Assembly (NCBI GenBank): GCA_016720075.1
Contig: JADJXW010000001.1
Location: 434,001 to 498,000 of the forward strand
Length of the DNA stretch: 64,000 bases
Reading direction: 5' to 3'
Source of the DNA: Pseudomonadota bacterium
GTDB taxonomy: Bacteria > Pseudomonadota > Gammaproteobacteria > Steroidobacterales > Steroidobacteraceae
Below are positions 26,941 through 37,059 of the stretch, piece by piece (the first letter of the stretch is position 1; each line of letters starts with the position of its first letter). The notes under the pieces are model-generated. The model was not told the DNA's origin. It was given only the letters and a program-made list of their open reading frames with translations, and did no database searches. The translations under genes and the position numbers were made by a program.

Positions 26941-26944
<4 letters not shown>
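26585..26944 (+). CDS. trxA: Thioredoxin 1
   Basis: A 119-residue cytoplasmic thioredoxin with the active site WCGPC at residues 33-37 and the cis-proline loop IRGIPTL. It reduces protein disulfides using NADPH via thioredoxin reductase. Start GTG at 26585 is preceded by GGAG; the upstream in-frame extension is low-quality sequence. An unusual point is ENPQTPPRFGI where ENPxTAxxYGI is standard. Its stop shares bases with the rho GTG (GTGA). Confidence 0.95.
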
Positions 26945-28428
<1,484 letters not shown>

Positions 28429-28435
28429 GCGGCGC

Positions 28436-28966
28436 ATGTCCGGGCGTGCGCGGTTGATCCGGCTGGTGCGCGGGCTCGCGCTGGCGTTCTGTGCGACTGC
28501 CGCGTGCGCGCAGACGGCGCCCCCGGGAGGCAACGACCCGGCCGCGCTGCGTGCGGAGGTCGAGCACCTGCGCAGCATCGCCCAGGGCCAGAGCCTGGCC
28601 ATGATGCAGGTGGCCTACAACTTCAACATGCTCTGGTTCGCGGGCCGCGCAAGGAACTGGCCGCTGGCGCAGTTCTACTACGGGGATGCCCGGGGAAGGC
28701 TGCGCCTGGCGCTGCGCATCCAGCCCGTTCGCAAGGTCTCAGGCGGCGACCTGCCGCTGCAGCCACTGCTGGAGGGGCTTGAGAAGGGCGCCTGGGCGAA
28801 GCTGGGCGAGGCCCTTGCGGCCAGGGACGTCAGGCAGTTCGAGGCGGCCTACAGGGCCACGCTGGTGGCCTGCGAGGGATGCCATGCCGCGGCAGAAAAA
28901 CCCTACCTGCGGCTGAAGGTGCCCAAGGTGCCTGCCGAACCCCTGGTCGATTTCGCCGCCCACTGA
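28436..28966 (+). CDS. Exported mono-haem cytochrome-like protein
   Basis: A 176-residue protein with a signal peptide ending in ACAQ. The mature part is helical and contains a single CxxCH haem c attachment motif in ACEGCHAAAEKPYLRLKVP near residues 145-163. The late position of the motif and the helical body resemble class II (cytochrome c'-type) proteins. It begins eight bases after rho. Redox partner and role are unknown. Confidence 0.68.
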   Translation: MSGRARLIRLVRGLALAFCATAACAQTAPPGGNDPAALRAEVEHLRSIAQGQSLAMMQVAYNFNMLWFAGRARNWPLAQFYYGDARGRLRLALRIQPVRKVSGGDLPLQPLLEGLEKGAWAKLGEALAARDVRQFEAAYRATLVACEGCHAAAEKPYLRLKVPKVPAEPLVDFAAH

Positions 28967-29069
28967 TTGCCTGCTGGCGCCGCGCGGACCTGCGTCACGT
29001 TCGGACCCCGTTCACAGTCGCTCAAGCGCGACGTTGGCACCGGTGGGGTGCCTCTGGGATCATCCTTCA

Positions 29070-29942
29070 ATGAAGCGCAATTACCCCATGTTCGTTGGCG
29101 TGGTCCTGCTGGCCTCGCCCCTGCTGTCGGGCGCGGCGCAGTCCAGCCCTGCCAGTGAAGGCGAGGCGCCGGCACAGCGCGAACTGCTGCAGCCGCCGAA
29201 GATGCGCGTTGCCAGTCCCATCACCGATCGCCTGGCGGTGAACATCCGCTTCTTCATGCCCAGCATCGCCACGGATGTGCGCTATGACGCCTCGGATGGC
29301 ACGCCAGGCACGCCGCTGACGGGCGAGGGCACGCTGGGCCTGGAAGACCAGCTGAAGCAGGGCGCCATCGACCTGCAGTTCCGCATGGTTGATCGCCACC
29401 GCATCCGCGCGCAGTTCTACAAGCAGACGCGCGGCGGCGACGTGGTGCTGAACCAGCAGGTGCGCTTCGGCGACGATGTGTACATCGTCAATGACCGCGT
29501 GGTCTCGAAGATGGACCTGCGCAAGCTGGATCTCGCCTACACCTACTCGTTCCTGCGGCGCGAGAAGATCGAGCTGTCGGCGGGGCTTGGCATCCACCTG
29601 CTGCAGGCCCAGGGAACTCTCGACGCGCCGGCGCGTTTCGTCAGCGAGAACCTTGATGTGGCCGGACCGTTCGCCACGCTGGCCTTCGATGGCACCTGGC
29701 GCTTCACGAAGCGATTCTCGCTGAATGCGCAGGTCAACTACCTGAAGGGCCATGTGGACACCGTGCGCGGTTCCTACAAGGCCTGGAACGCCGATGTGCA
29801 GTTCCGCCTGCGTCCTAACTTCACGCTGGGCGCGGGCTATTCAGCCACGCGCTTCTACCTCGACAGCAGCGAACCCGGCGATGCGGGCCTTTTCCGCTTC
29901 GACTACAAGGGGCCGCAGGCCTTCATCCGCGTCAGCCTCTAG
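29070..29942 (+). CDS. Predicted outer-membrane beta-barrel protein
   Basis: A 290-residue protein with signal peptide ending in SGAAQ and a mature part of alternating hydrophobic/polar strands (RHRIRAQFYKQTRGG, KLDLAYTYSFLRREKIELSAGLGIHLLQ, WRFTKRFSLNAQVNYLKG, NFTLGAGYSATRFYLD) ending in AFIRVSL, a C-terminal strand typical of barrels. ATG at 29070 is used; a longer frame lacks a signal-like start. No specific family is recognised. It converges with the HDOD gene, ten bases apart. Confidence 0.7.
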   Translation: MKRNYPMFVGVVLLASPLLSGAAQSSPASEGEAPAQRELLQPPKMRVASPITDRLAVNIRFFMPSIATDVRYDASDGTPGTPLTGEGTLGLEDQLKQGAIDLQFRMVDRHRIRAQFYKQTRGGDVVLNQQVRFGDDVYIVNDRVVSKMDLRKLDLAYTYSFLRREKIELSAGLGIHLLQAQGTLDAPARFVSENLDVAGPFATLAFDGTWRFTKRFSLNAQVNYLKGHVDTVRGSYKAWNADVQFRLRPNFTLGAGYSATRFYLDSSEPGDAGLFRFDYKGPQAFIRVSL

Positions 29943-29952
29943 TCTCCGACGC

Positions 29953-31056
29953 TCAGGGGCGCACGTAGGCGCGCACCAGGCGATCCCAGATCCGCTCGAG
30001 CTGCGGGCCTTCGAATCCGGCGCTGGCCAGCAGCGGCAGCGCCTGCGCCTCTTCCAGCTTCTTGTGCCGGCACAGCAGCACGACGGCGCCCGCCAGCCGG
30101 CCAAAGCGCAGCGCGCGCGCCAGCGGCGTCACCTCCAGCGAGGGCGCGGCGGCGGACTGGGCCTCGAGGGCTTCCTGCGTGCGATCCGACAGCCCCCAGC
30201 TCGCCGCGATCCGGCGCGCGGTGACGGCGCCCTGCGTGGCCAGCGCATGCGCGATCAGCGCCGAGGAGCTGGCATCCGGCTGGCGCGCGGTGACGTCGCG
30301 CATCACGCGATAGACGGCGACGTCGCCCAGTCCATGCATCAGCCCGAGCAGATGGGCCGTGAACGGATCGCACTCCTGCACGCGGGCGGCCCAGGCTTCG
30401 GCGGCGCTGGCGCTGCAGATCGAATGCTCCCAGGTCACTTCGCCAAAGCGCCCCGACGCGCCGGAATCGCCGCCAGCCAGCGGCTTGACCAGCGCGGCGG
30501 AAATCAGTGAGCGCAGGCCCTGCGTGCCCAGCATGGCCGCGGCACGCTCGATGCTCTCGATCGGGCTGCCGCTGACGCGATACAGCGCGCTGTTGGCCGT
30601 GCGCAGCAGGTCGCCGGTGAGCTGCGGATCCTGCGAGATGATCCGCGACAGCGCCTTGAGCGATGCGTCCTCGTCGCTGACCGCCTCGAGCAGCTGCGGC
30701 AGCAGCGACGGCCGGCGCGGCGTGTAGCGGGTTTCGTTGCCGATCAGCGCCAGCTCCTGGCTTGCGCCGAGCAGCAGCCGCGTGGCGGCGGAATCCAGCG
30801 ATGCGCCAGCGGCGAGCGTCGCATCGTCCAGCGCCAGCGCCACTACCTGCTGCAGTGGCGATGCGGGCGAGGTCTCGCGTGGGGCTGATGGAGCTGCCGG
30901 AGTCGGCGCGACAGCGGGCGCGGCGGCGGGCGCCTTGGCCGCTGCGCGCGGCGCCGCTGGTTCCGCGGGGCGGCGACCAGAGCGCGTGAGTATCCATGCG
31001 AGCACTCCGACCGCCACGGCGGCTGCCCCTGCCCACAACATTGCTGTTCCACTCAT
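29953..31056 (-). CDS. Membrane-anchored HDOD-domain protein
   Basis: A 367-residue protein with one N-terminal membrane helix (residues 5-24), an Ala/Pro-rich linker to about residue 65, and an HDOD domain (LPQLLEAVSDEDASLKALSRIISQDPQLTGDLLRTANSALY, then SIERAAAMLGTQGLRSLISAAL). HDOD domains are degenerate HD relatives linked to signalling; enzymatic activity is usually absent. The gene is coupled by ATGA to the upstream Cys-rich gene. Confidence 0.85.
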   Translation of the reverse strand: MSGTAMLWAGAAAVAVGVLAWILTRSGRRPAEPAAPRAAAKAPAAAPAVAPTPAAPSAPRETSPASPLQQVVALALDDATLAAGASLDSAATRLLLGASQELALIGNETRYTPRRPSLLPQLLEAVSDEDASLKALSRIISQDPQLTGDLLRTANSALYRVSGSPIESIERAAAMLGTQGLRSLISAALVKPLAGGDSGASGRFGEVTWEHSICSASAAEAWAARVQECDPFTAHLLGLMHGLGDVAVYRVMRDVTARQPDASSSALIAHALATQGAVTARRIAASWGLSDRTQEALEAQSAAAPSLEVTPLARALRFGRLAGAVVLLCRHKKLEEAQALPLLASAGFEGPQLERIWDRLVRAYVRP

Positions 31057-31562
31057 TCGACTGATTCTCCGCGCAGCGCCTGTCGTATCTGATCCAGTGT
31101 CTTGCGGCGCAGCGCAATGCCATCCACCGGCTCACTGGTTTCGCACAGTCGGGTGAGCTGCGCGAGTACCTGCTGCACAGTTTCCGTGGCGGCGGCGGAG
31201 CGCGCCTGGGTCAGCGCCACCGTGGCCAGCGCGAGCAGTTCATGCAGCGTGCGCAGCCGGCCGTAGGTCTCGAACATGCGGGTGGCCTGTGCCGCCGAGG
31301 CGCGCCAGTCCTCGCCGCTGAACAGCGCGGTGGCGCGCTGTCCGGCGCCGAAGCAGTCGAAGCTCGCGCAGCCGGAAAATCCCTGTGCCACCAGTGCCGG
31401 ATGAATGCCGCAGCGGTTGTCCGCCTGCAGGTGCCGGCAGGGTTCCGAGGCCGGCTTGTCATAGCCGAATCCCTGTTCGGCATCGAAGGCCGGCGCCACG
31501 CAGCACAGCGCCGCGCAGCGCGCGCAGTCAGGGCGCAGCAGGGCCGGCAGCAATGAAGTCAT
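31053..31562 (-). CDS. Cys-rich metal-binding-like protein
   Basis: A 169-residue protein whose first 75 residues hold about nine cysteines: CARCAALCC, EPCRHL, NRCGIHP, GCASFDCFGAGQ. The CxxCxxxCC start resembles the YkgJ/UPF0153 group, proposed to chelate zinc or an iron-sulfur cluster, and the same block is found at the start of some pentapeptide-repeat proteins. The rest is helical and lacks pentapeptide repeats. Function unknown; genetic coupling to the HDOD gene suggests a shared process. Confidence 0.65.
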   Translation of the reverse strand: MTSLLPALLRPDCARCAALCCVAPAFDAEQGFGYDKPASEPCRHLQADNRCGIHPALVAQGFSGCASFDCFGAGQRATALFSGEDWRASAAQATRMFETYGRLRTLHELLALATVALTQARSAAATETVQQVLAQLTRLCETSEPVDGIALRRKTLDQIRQALRGESVE

Positions 31563-31583
31563 GCGGCAGGCCTGCGAGCCGGA

Positions 31584-32021
31584 TCATGGAGTGGCCAGCA
31601 TCTTCGTCCCGGTGGGGCCCACGCCAGCCTCCTGGTACACCACCTCGCCATCCTTCGCCCAGAGATGGTGAGGCACATTGGCCGGCGCCACGTAAACCGC
31701 GCCGGCGGGCACTGCCGTCATGTGCATGTCGTCCGTGGTGGCGCCGAAGCCCACATACAGAGTGCCAGACAGCACGGTTGAATAGCGCGTGTCGGGATGG
31801 GTGTGCACCGGCACGCGACCGCCGGCCTTCAGCCTTACCCGGATGGCATAGGTGCCGGGCTGGCTTTCGGAGCCGAGCACGTAGGCCGTCTTCAGGTCGG
31901 GAATCGCGGGCGGTGTTGTGAACGTGAGCCGATCCGGCAGCACCACGATGGGAGCAGGGGCTTCGGCGGCCGTCGAGGCCAGCGCGAGCATCAGCAGCAG
32001 CAACCCGTGTTTGGCGTTCAT
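31584..32021 (-). CDS. Exported cupin-domain protein
   Basis: A 145-residue protein with a signal peptide (about 18 residues) and one cupin barrel. Metal ligands are seen in VPVHTHPDTRYSTVLSGTLYVGFG (H, H and the following Glu-equivalent position) and in the second motif NVPHHLWAK. Small exported cupins of this type have varied or unknown activities. It lies 21 bases upstream of the Cys-rich gene and 30 bases after DUF58. Confidence 0.8.
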   Translation of the reverse strand: MNAKHGLLLLMLALASTAAEAPAPIVVLPDRLTFTTPPAIPDLKTAYVLGSESQPGTYAIRVRLKAGGRVPVHTHPDTRYSTVLSGTLYVGFGATTDDMHMTAVPAGAVYVAPANVPHHLWAKDGEVVYQEAGVGPTGTKMLATP

Positions 32022-32051
32022 GGCGCGAATGATACATGCGCCGGCGCCGGA

Positions 32052-33413
32052 TCAGATCATGCCGGCGCGCTTGGCGGCGTGATAGCGGTTTACCAGGTCG
32101 ATGCCCAGCTGCTGCGGTTCCGCATCGACCATCAGCCCATCGCGCGCGGCCAGGCGCAGGAACGCATCGCGGCGGGACTGCGCGTGCAGGTGCGCGCTGG
32201 CCACATCCAGCGCATTCGCGGCGGAGGACAGCGGCGTTGCCAGCAGTTCGCCCACGATGCGCTCGCGCAGGCTCGCGACCAGCACCAGGTGCCTCTGGCG
32301 CAGCATCGACAGGGCCGTCTGCAGCTCGGCGCTGTCTTCATCGCGGAAATTGGTGATGACCACGACCAGCGCGCGCTTCTGCCGGCGCAGCATGAAATCG
32401 CGGGCCGCCGCCACGTAGTCGGTGTGGGTGGTGGTGGGCTGCTGGTCGTACAGCGCGGACATCAGCTGCCCCAGCACGTGCAGGCCCTTGCGCGGCGGAA
32501 CCGCGCGCCGGTTCTCAGGCGCAACGCCGAAGGTGCCGACGCCCACCGCATCGCCCTGGCCCAGCGCCACGTAGGCCAGCAGCAGCACGGCATTGAGCAC
32601 GTCATCGAAATGCGTGGTCGCGGCCGCGCCGGTGCGGTCATCGGCGCGCATGCGTCGGCCGCAGTCGAGCAGCACCTGCACGCACTGGTTGCGTTCGTCC
32701 TGGTACTGGCGGACCACGGGCCGCGAGTTGCGCAGCGTTGCCTTCCAGTCGATGTGCCGGACCGGGTCGCCCGGCAGGTACTCGGCCAGTTGCTTGAAGT
32801 CGGTGCCTTCGCCGCGCTGGCGGAACGCCTTGACGCCGATCTCCTGCAGGCGGCGATCACCCGCCAGCCACGCATAGCGCGCGATCTGCCCGAAATCCGG
32901 ATACACGCGCAGCTGCTGGGCGGCGCCGAGGCTCGTCTGCAGCTCGCAGGTGCCCAGTCGGGAACGCACCCTTACATGGGCGGGCCCGAACTGCACATCG
33001 CCGCGCAGGCCAGGGCGTGCCTCGTAGGAGGTTGCCGTGGCGTAGCCTCCTCGCAGCCGCAGGTCGATGGGCATGCCGCGCACCTCGATCGAATCAGAGG
33101 TCTGGTCGAGCAGCCGGCAACGCCAGTCCGCCTCGCCGTGCACGTGCAGCGCGAGTTCCACCTCGCGGCGGCTGCCGATGGCCATGGCCGGCGGCAGCTG
33201 GCGTTCCAGGCGCGGCGTTGCGGCCTGCCACAGTCGCCGCGAATACAGGAAGTCCGACGCGCTGACGGTGGCCAGCAGCAGCATCCAGATCGATGCCGCC
33301 CAGCCTGTAGCGCGCACGCCTGCGCCCAGCAGCAGCGCGACCAGCGCCAGCGCTGCGCCAGCCCCGATGAGCAGCAGCAGCGGCAGCCCCGGCAGGTACC
33401 TGATGCGGGTCAT
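32052..33413 (-). CDS. DUF58 protein of MoxR cluster
   Basis: A 453-residue protein with two N-terminal hydrophobic helices and the DUF58 core GEGTDFKQLAEYLPGDPVRHIDWKATLRN, followed by a degenerate von Willebrand-like domain (VQVLLDCGRRM). DUF58 proteins are constant partners of MoxR ATPases and are thought to help assemble or activate envelope complexes. It starts three bases after the moxR stop. Confidence 0.92.
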   Translation of the reverse strand: MTRIRYLPGLPLLLLIGAGAALALVALLLGAGVRATGWAASIWMLLLATVSASDFLYSRRLWQAATPRLERQLPPAMAIGSRREVELALHVHGEADWRCRLLDQTSDSIEVRGMPIDLRLRGGYATATSYEARPGLRGDVQFGPAHVRVRSRLGTCELQTSLGAAQQLRVYPDFGQIARYAWLAGDRRLQEIGVKAFRQRGEGTDFKQLAEYLPGDPVRHIDWKATLRNSRPVVRQYQDERNQCVQVLLDCGRRMRADDRTGAAATTHFDDVLNAVLLLAYVALGQGDAVGVGTFGVAPENRRAVPPRKGLHVLGQLMSALYDQQPTTTHTDYVAAARDFMLRRQKRALVVVITNFRDEDSAELQTALSMLRQRHLVLVASLRERIVGELLATPLSSAANALDVASAHLHAQSRRDAFLRLAARDGLMVDAEPQQLGIDLVNRYHAAKRAGMI

Positions 33414-33416
33414 GGA

Positions 33417-34391
33417 TCAGATTCGCGGCGCAGCCACGCTGTCCAGCACGCCGGTCAGCAGATCGTCGACATTGCGGCCTTCCAGGATCGAGTCGGGCGA
33501 CAGCGCCACGCGATGGCGCAGGGCCGGCAATGCCACGCGCCGCACATCGTCGGGAGTGACGAAGCCACGACCGTCCAGCAGCGCCGCCGCGCGCGCGCCC
33601 CGCACCAGTGCCAGCGCGCCGCGCGTGCCGGCGCCCAGCGAAATGCCGGGCCATTCACGCGTGGCGCGTCCGATGCGCACGGCGTAGTCCACCACCGCGT
33701 CATCGACCCGCTGCCGCGAGGCCAGCGTCTGCAGGTTGAGCACGGTGCGCTCGTTGATCAGCGCCTGCACGCCGGCCAGTGGCAGTTCGTCGCCGGCCTG
33801 GTTCAGCGTGGCGCGGCGGATCACATCGGCCTCTTCCGCGGCGCTCGGGTAGCTCATCTCGATCTTGAACAGGAAGCGATCGAGCTGTGCCTCCGGCAGC
33901 GGATAGGTGCCTTCGGTCTCCACCGGATTCTGGGTGGCCAGCACCATGAAGGGCCGCGCCAGCGGCATCGACTGGCCTTCGAGCGTGACCTGGTACTCCT
34001 GCATGACTTCCAGCAGCGCACTCTGCGTCTTGGCTGGCGCGCGGTTGATCTCGTCGGCGAGCAGCAGATGCGTGAACACCGGACCGCGGGTCACGCGGAT
34101 CTCGCGCGTTGCCGCATCGAGCGTGGCGTAGCCCACGATGTCGGAGGGCATCAGGTCGGGCGTGAACTGTATGCGCGAGTGATTCAGCGCCATCGTGCGC
34201 GACAGCGCCCGCACCAGCAGTGTCTTGCCGAGTCCGGGCACGCCCTCGAGCAGCACGTGGCCCGAAGCGGCCAGCGCGATCAGCACCTGGTCGATGACCG
34301 CCGTCTGGCCCACCACGGCCTGTCCGATGGCCTCGCGCAGTTTCTGCAGCAGTTCGGCGGCCCGGGCCGTGTGGTCGGTTTCAGGTTGCAT
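33417..34391 (-). CDS. MoxR-family AAA+ ATPase
   Basis: A 324-residue AAA+ chaperone-like ATPase: Walker A GVPGLGKT, Walker B LLADEINRAPAKTQSALLEVMQE, sensor I ATQNPVETEGTYPLPEAQLDRF. MoxR proteins assist insertion or maturation of metal- or VWA-domain proteins. ATG at 34391 overlaps the upstream DUF4350 gene by 11 bases. Together with its neighbours it makes the eight-gene envelope cluster. Confidence 0.93.
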   Translation of the reverse strand: MQPETDHTARAAELLQKLREAIGQAVVGQTAVIDQVLIALAASGHVLLEGVPGLGKTLLVRALSRTMALNHSRIQFTPDLMPSDIVGYATLDAATREIRVTRGPVFTHLLLADEINRAPAKTQSALLEVMQEYQVTLEGQSMPLARPFMVLATQNPVETEGTYPLPEAQLDRFLFKIEMSYPSAAEEADVIRRATLNQAGDELPLAGVQALINERTVLNLQTLASRQRVDDAVVDYAVRIGRATREWPGISLGAGTRGALALVRGARAAALLDGRGFVTPDDVRRVALPALRHRVALSPDSILEGRNVDDLLTGVLDSVAAPRI

Positions 34392-35586
34392 GCGAGGGAC
34401 TCCGTTTGAACGAAAGGATGGCGCGCCGCGCGGATTCCAGCAGCGCAATGGAAGACAGCAGTTCGCGGCCGGCGCCCGAGCCGGGATCGAGGGCCGCCCC
34501 CAGCTGCGCCTCGCCGATGCGCGCGGCGGCAGCCATGGCCCGGACCCTGTCCGCTTCCACCATGGCGTGAAAGCCGGGGATTCGCGCGCTGGCGGTTTCC
34601 AGCAGCGCGCGTCGGGTGGCGCGGTGCAGTGCCGTGCCACCGCCGAACCGCAGCGCGAACTGCCCGGTTCCCCGGATCTGTTCAGCCAGCGAGCGGCGCG
34701 CCGGGGTAGCGGTGCCGACAATCGATCCGAATCGCACCCCATTGCGCCACAGCGCCAGCAGCAGCCAGGCGGCGGCGAGCCCAACCACCGGCGCGCCGTA
34801 CATCCAGATGAGCGCGAGCAGCGAGGGATGCTCCGATTCGGTGAGGAAATGCACGCGATCCGCGCCGCGCAGCTGCGCGGCGGCCACCAGGATGCCGGGA
34901 TGGTCACCCTTCAGGAATCGCTCGTCGGTGAAGGGGTAGCCGCGAATCACCGTGACGCTGCCCTTGCCGACGGCCATGCGCGCCGCATTGAGCCCATGGC
35001 GGCCGCGCAGGCCCCAGCTGACCTGCCGCTGCGAGGTGAGAACGTCCCGCTCATCCGAGTTGCACATGAAATACCGGCTGTCCACCAGCTCGTCGCGCAG
35101 CGGCGATTCCCCGACCTGGCGCAGCTCAATGCAGGGATCGGCCTCCGGGGTTTCTCCCGTGCGCGCGGCTTCTTCCTCGAGGGCCTTGTCTTCCTCGGCA
35201 GTGGTTTCGATGTATTCGTACTGCACGGCGCTCCAGCGCTGGAACTCCTCGCCGCTGAGCCGAAGCGACTCGTCCACCACCAGCCTGCCTCCGGCCTCCA
35301 CCCAGCGCTCGATCTGCTGGCGCCGGGCGGCGGACAGATCCCACCCCCAGCGATTGAGCACGATCACATCGCGCGGATCGCGCGTGTCCAGCAGCGTGTC
35401 GGTCTGCGGGCTTGCGCCCAGCCTGCGCACGAACAGCTGCGCGGCATGGAACGGATTGCGGGCCGCTTCGCCCTGCAGCGGCATGCTCACTGTCTCGGTA
35501 ACCCAGTAGGTGTTGGAGGCGATCCACCAGCCGCCGGCCGCGAGCAGCAGCAACACGAAGCCAGTCACGATCCGGCCGCGGTTCAT
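34381..35586 (-). CDS. DUF4350-type membrane protein
   Basis: A 401-residue protein with an N-terminal helix (IVTGFVLLLLAAGGWWIAS), an extracytoplasmic domain with VIVLNRWGWDLSAARRQQIERWVEAGG, and a second membrane helix near residue 280 (SLLALIWMYGAPVVGLAAAWLLLALW). This matches DUF4350 proteins of MoxR clusters. A C-terminal helical domain follows. ATG at 35586 is chosen; the end of the upstream gene overlaps by four bases. Confidence 0.82.
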   Translation of the reverse strand: MNRGRIVTGFVLLLLAAGGWWIASNTYWVTETVSMPLQGEAARNPFHAAQLFVRRLGASPQTDTLLDTRDPRDVIVLNRWGWDLSAARRQQIERWVEAGGRLVVDESLRLSGEEFQRWSAVQYEYIETTAEEDKALEEEAARTGETPEADPCIELRQVGESPLRDELVDSRYFMCNSDERDVLTSQRQVSWGLRGRHGLNAARMAVGKGSVTVIRGYPFTDERFLKGDHPGILVAAAQLRGADRVHFLTESEHPSLLALIWMYGAPVVGLAAAWLLLALWRNGVRFGSIVGTATPARRSLAEQIRGTGQFALRFGGGTALHRATRRALLETASARIPGFHAMVEADRVRAMAAAARIGEAQLGAALDPGSGAGRELLSSIALLESARRAILSFKRSPSHAT

Positions 35587-36341
35587 GCCCGGGCTCCGGG
35601 CGCCAGCCGTGCATCGAACTGGCCGCACAGTTCATGCACTGTGGCGGTGGGTGGTTGCAGCCCGCCATAGATCGCGCGCTGCCATGTCTCGATGAGCTGG
35701 CCGGTGAACAGCGCGGAGGGGCCCGCCAGCTGCAGGCGCGCCAGTGCCAGGCATTCGCCTTCCGTGCTGGATTCGCGCACGGGCACCTGGTGCGCATGCG
35801 CCAGTCGCGACAGCAGGCCTCGATACAGAAGCGACAGCGCGGCACGATGCTCGCCGCCATCCCACAGCGCGCGCGCCGCGGCGCCGATATCCGCCGGCAG
35901 GGCTTCGGGGCGGATGTCGAGCCCGCGCACATGCGTGGGCGCCTGGAAGGCCGACCCTGCTGCTGCCGGTCCGCGTTCACGTACCACTCGCAGGATGAAC
36001 ACCACCAGCATCGCCGCGAGGATTCCGGCCAGGATCCACACCACCGCCCGGCCCGCGCTGCCCATGAAGCCGAACAGGCCGCGCACCCACCGCACCCAGG
36101 CGGGCTCGTCCTGGCTCTTGTCCGCGTCCTTCTGTTCGCGCGATTTCCACTTGAGCAGGCGCACGGACTTTTCGTTCGACAGCGACGGATCCGTGCGCAT
36201 GAGGTCTTCGGCCTGGCTCACCTGCGCCATGCTGGGCTGCGCGCCGGACTCGACCGGCAGTTCGGCGCGCGCCGCGGATACCAGCGCGACGGCCATCGCC
36301 AGCAGCAGCCCGCGGCGCAGGCGGTCAGCCCTGGAACGCAC
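35583..36341 (-). CDS. DUF4129-type membrane protein
   Basis: A 252-residue protein: signal-like N-terminus to about residue 27, an acidic/basic linker, one membrane helix (AVVWILAGILAAMLVVFILRVV) near 100-121 and a C-terminal DUF4129 domain with HRAALSLLYRGLLSRLAH and ESSTEGECLALA. DUF4129 occurs in bacterial transglutaminase and MoxR gene sets. GTG start at 36341 lies inside the previous gene. Confidence 0.8.
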   Translation of the reverse strand: MRSRADRLRRGLLLAMAVALVSAARAELPVESGAQPSMAQVSQAEDLMRTDPSLSNEKSVRLLKWKSREQKDADKSQDEPAWVRWVRGLFGFMGSAGRAVVWILAGILAAMLVVFILRVVRERGPAAAGSAFQAPTHVRGLDIRPEALPADIGAAARALWDGGEHRAALSLLYRGLLSRLAHAHQVPVRESSTEGECLALARLQLAGPSALFTGQLIETWQRAIYGGLQPPTATVHELCGQFDARLAPGARA

Positions 36342-37059
36342 GGCGCAATTCCTGTTCGATGTCCCAGGCCTCGAGTTCAGAGCGACGCGTGAGATAGAGC
36401 GTGAACCCGGCGGCCACGTAGAACGGTTCGAGGAACAGCACCACCAGCCCGTAGCACAGTGGCGCGGCGATATCCCAGATGCCCGCTTCCCCCGCCATGC
36501 TCTGCCACAGTTGGGCCGTATCGTTCTCGGTGGGTGCCAGCCAGAACACCAGCGATATGACGCCGACGATCAGCAATGTCTCGACCACGCCGAAGGCGAA
36601 GCTCACCATGGCCGCGGGTCCCCGGTACTCACCGCGCACCACGCGCAGGCGCTGGCCTCGCGGACCCATCGGCAGACCTTCGAGCTGGTACACCGGCTGC
36701 GTGAAAGAGCGCCACGGCGAGAGCCGGCGCCAGGTGAGCGTGGACAGCAGCTGGCGCCACCACACCGATCGCTGCGCCTGCCACAGGTCGAGCGGCTTCG
36801 TGCGCTGGCCAAAGGCGGCGCGCGACAGCACGAACAGGCTCGTGCGGTCGATCCAGGGCTTGGCAAGGAAGATGAGCGGCGCCGGCAGCCAGCTCGCGAT
36901 CGGCACCGCGGCGATGCACAGCGCGATCACCGGCAGCGTAACGAGCGCATGGCAGGCGTAGATCTGGCGCCAGTGGCGCTGGCACATGCGCACGCCGAGG
37001 TCCGCGGCTTCGAAGGCGCCGCGGGGCCGCATCTTCAGGTCGAGGGCGTCAATCCGCAC
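36325..37059 (-). CDS. Multi-span membrane protein of MoxR cluster
   Basis: A 244-residue integral membrane protein with about four helices (ALVTLPVIALCIAAVPIASW, MVSFAFGVVETLLIVGVISLVFWLA and two near the end, LCYGLVVLFLEPFYVAAGFTLYL). No named domain is recognised, but similar proteins sit between SpoIIM-like and DUF4129 genes in related clusters. GTG start at 37059 and overlaps at both ends (11 and 17 bases) show tight coupling. Confidence 0.72.
   Translation of the reverse strand: MRIDALDLKMRPRGAFEAADLGVRMCQRHWRQIYACHALVTLPVIALCIAAVPIASWLPAPLIFLAKPWIDRTSLFVLSRAAFGQRTKPLDLWQAQRSVWWRQLLSTLTWRRLSPWRSFTQPVYQLEGLPMGPRGQRLRVVRGEYRGPAAMVSFAFGVVETLLIVGVISLVFWLAPTENDTAQLWQSMAGEAGIWDIAAPLCYGLVVLFLEPFYVAAGFTLYLTRRSELEAWDIEQELRRAFQG

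Noticed and set aside
31797..34409. 870-codon open frame on the plus strand
   Set aside because: Opposite to cupin, DUF58 and MoxR genes, which have clear families; composition is typical of a shadow.
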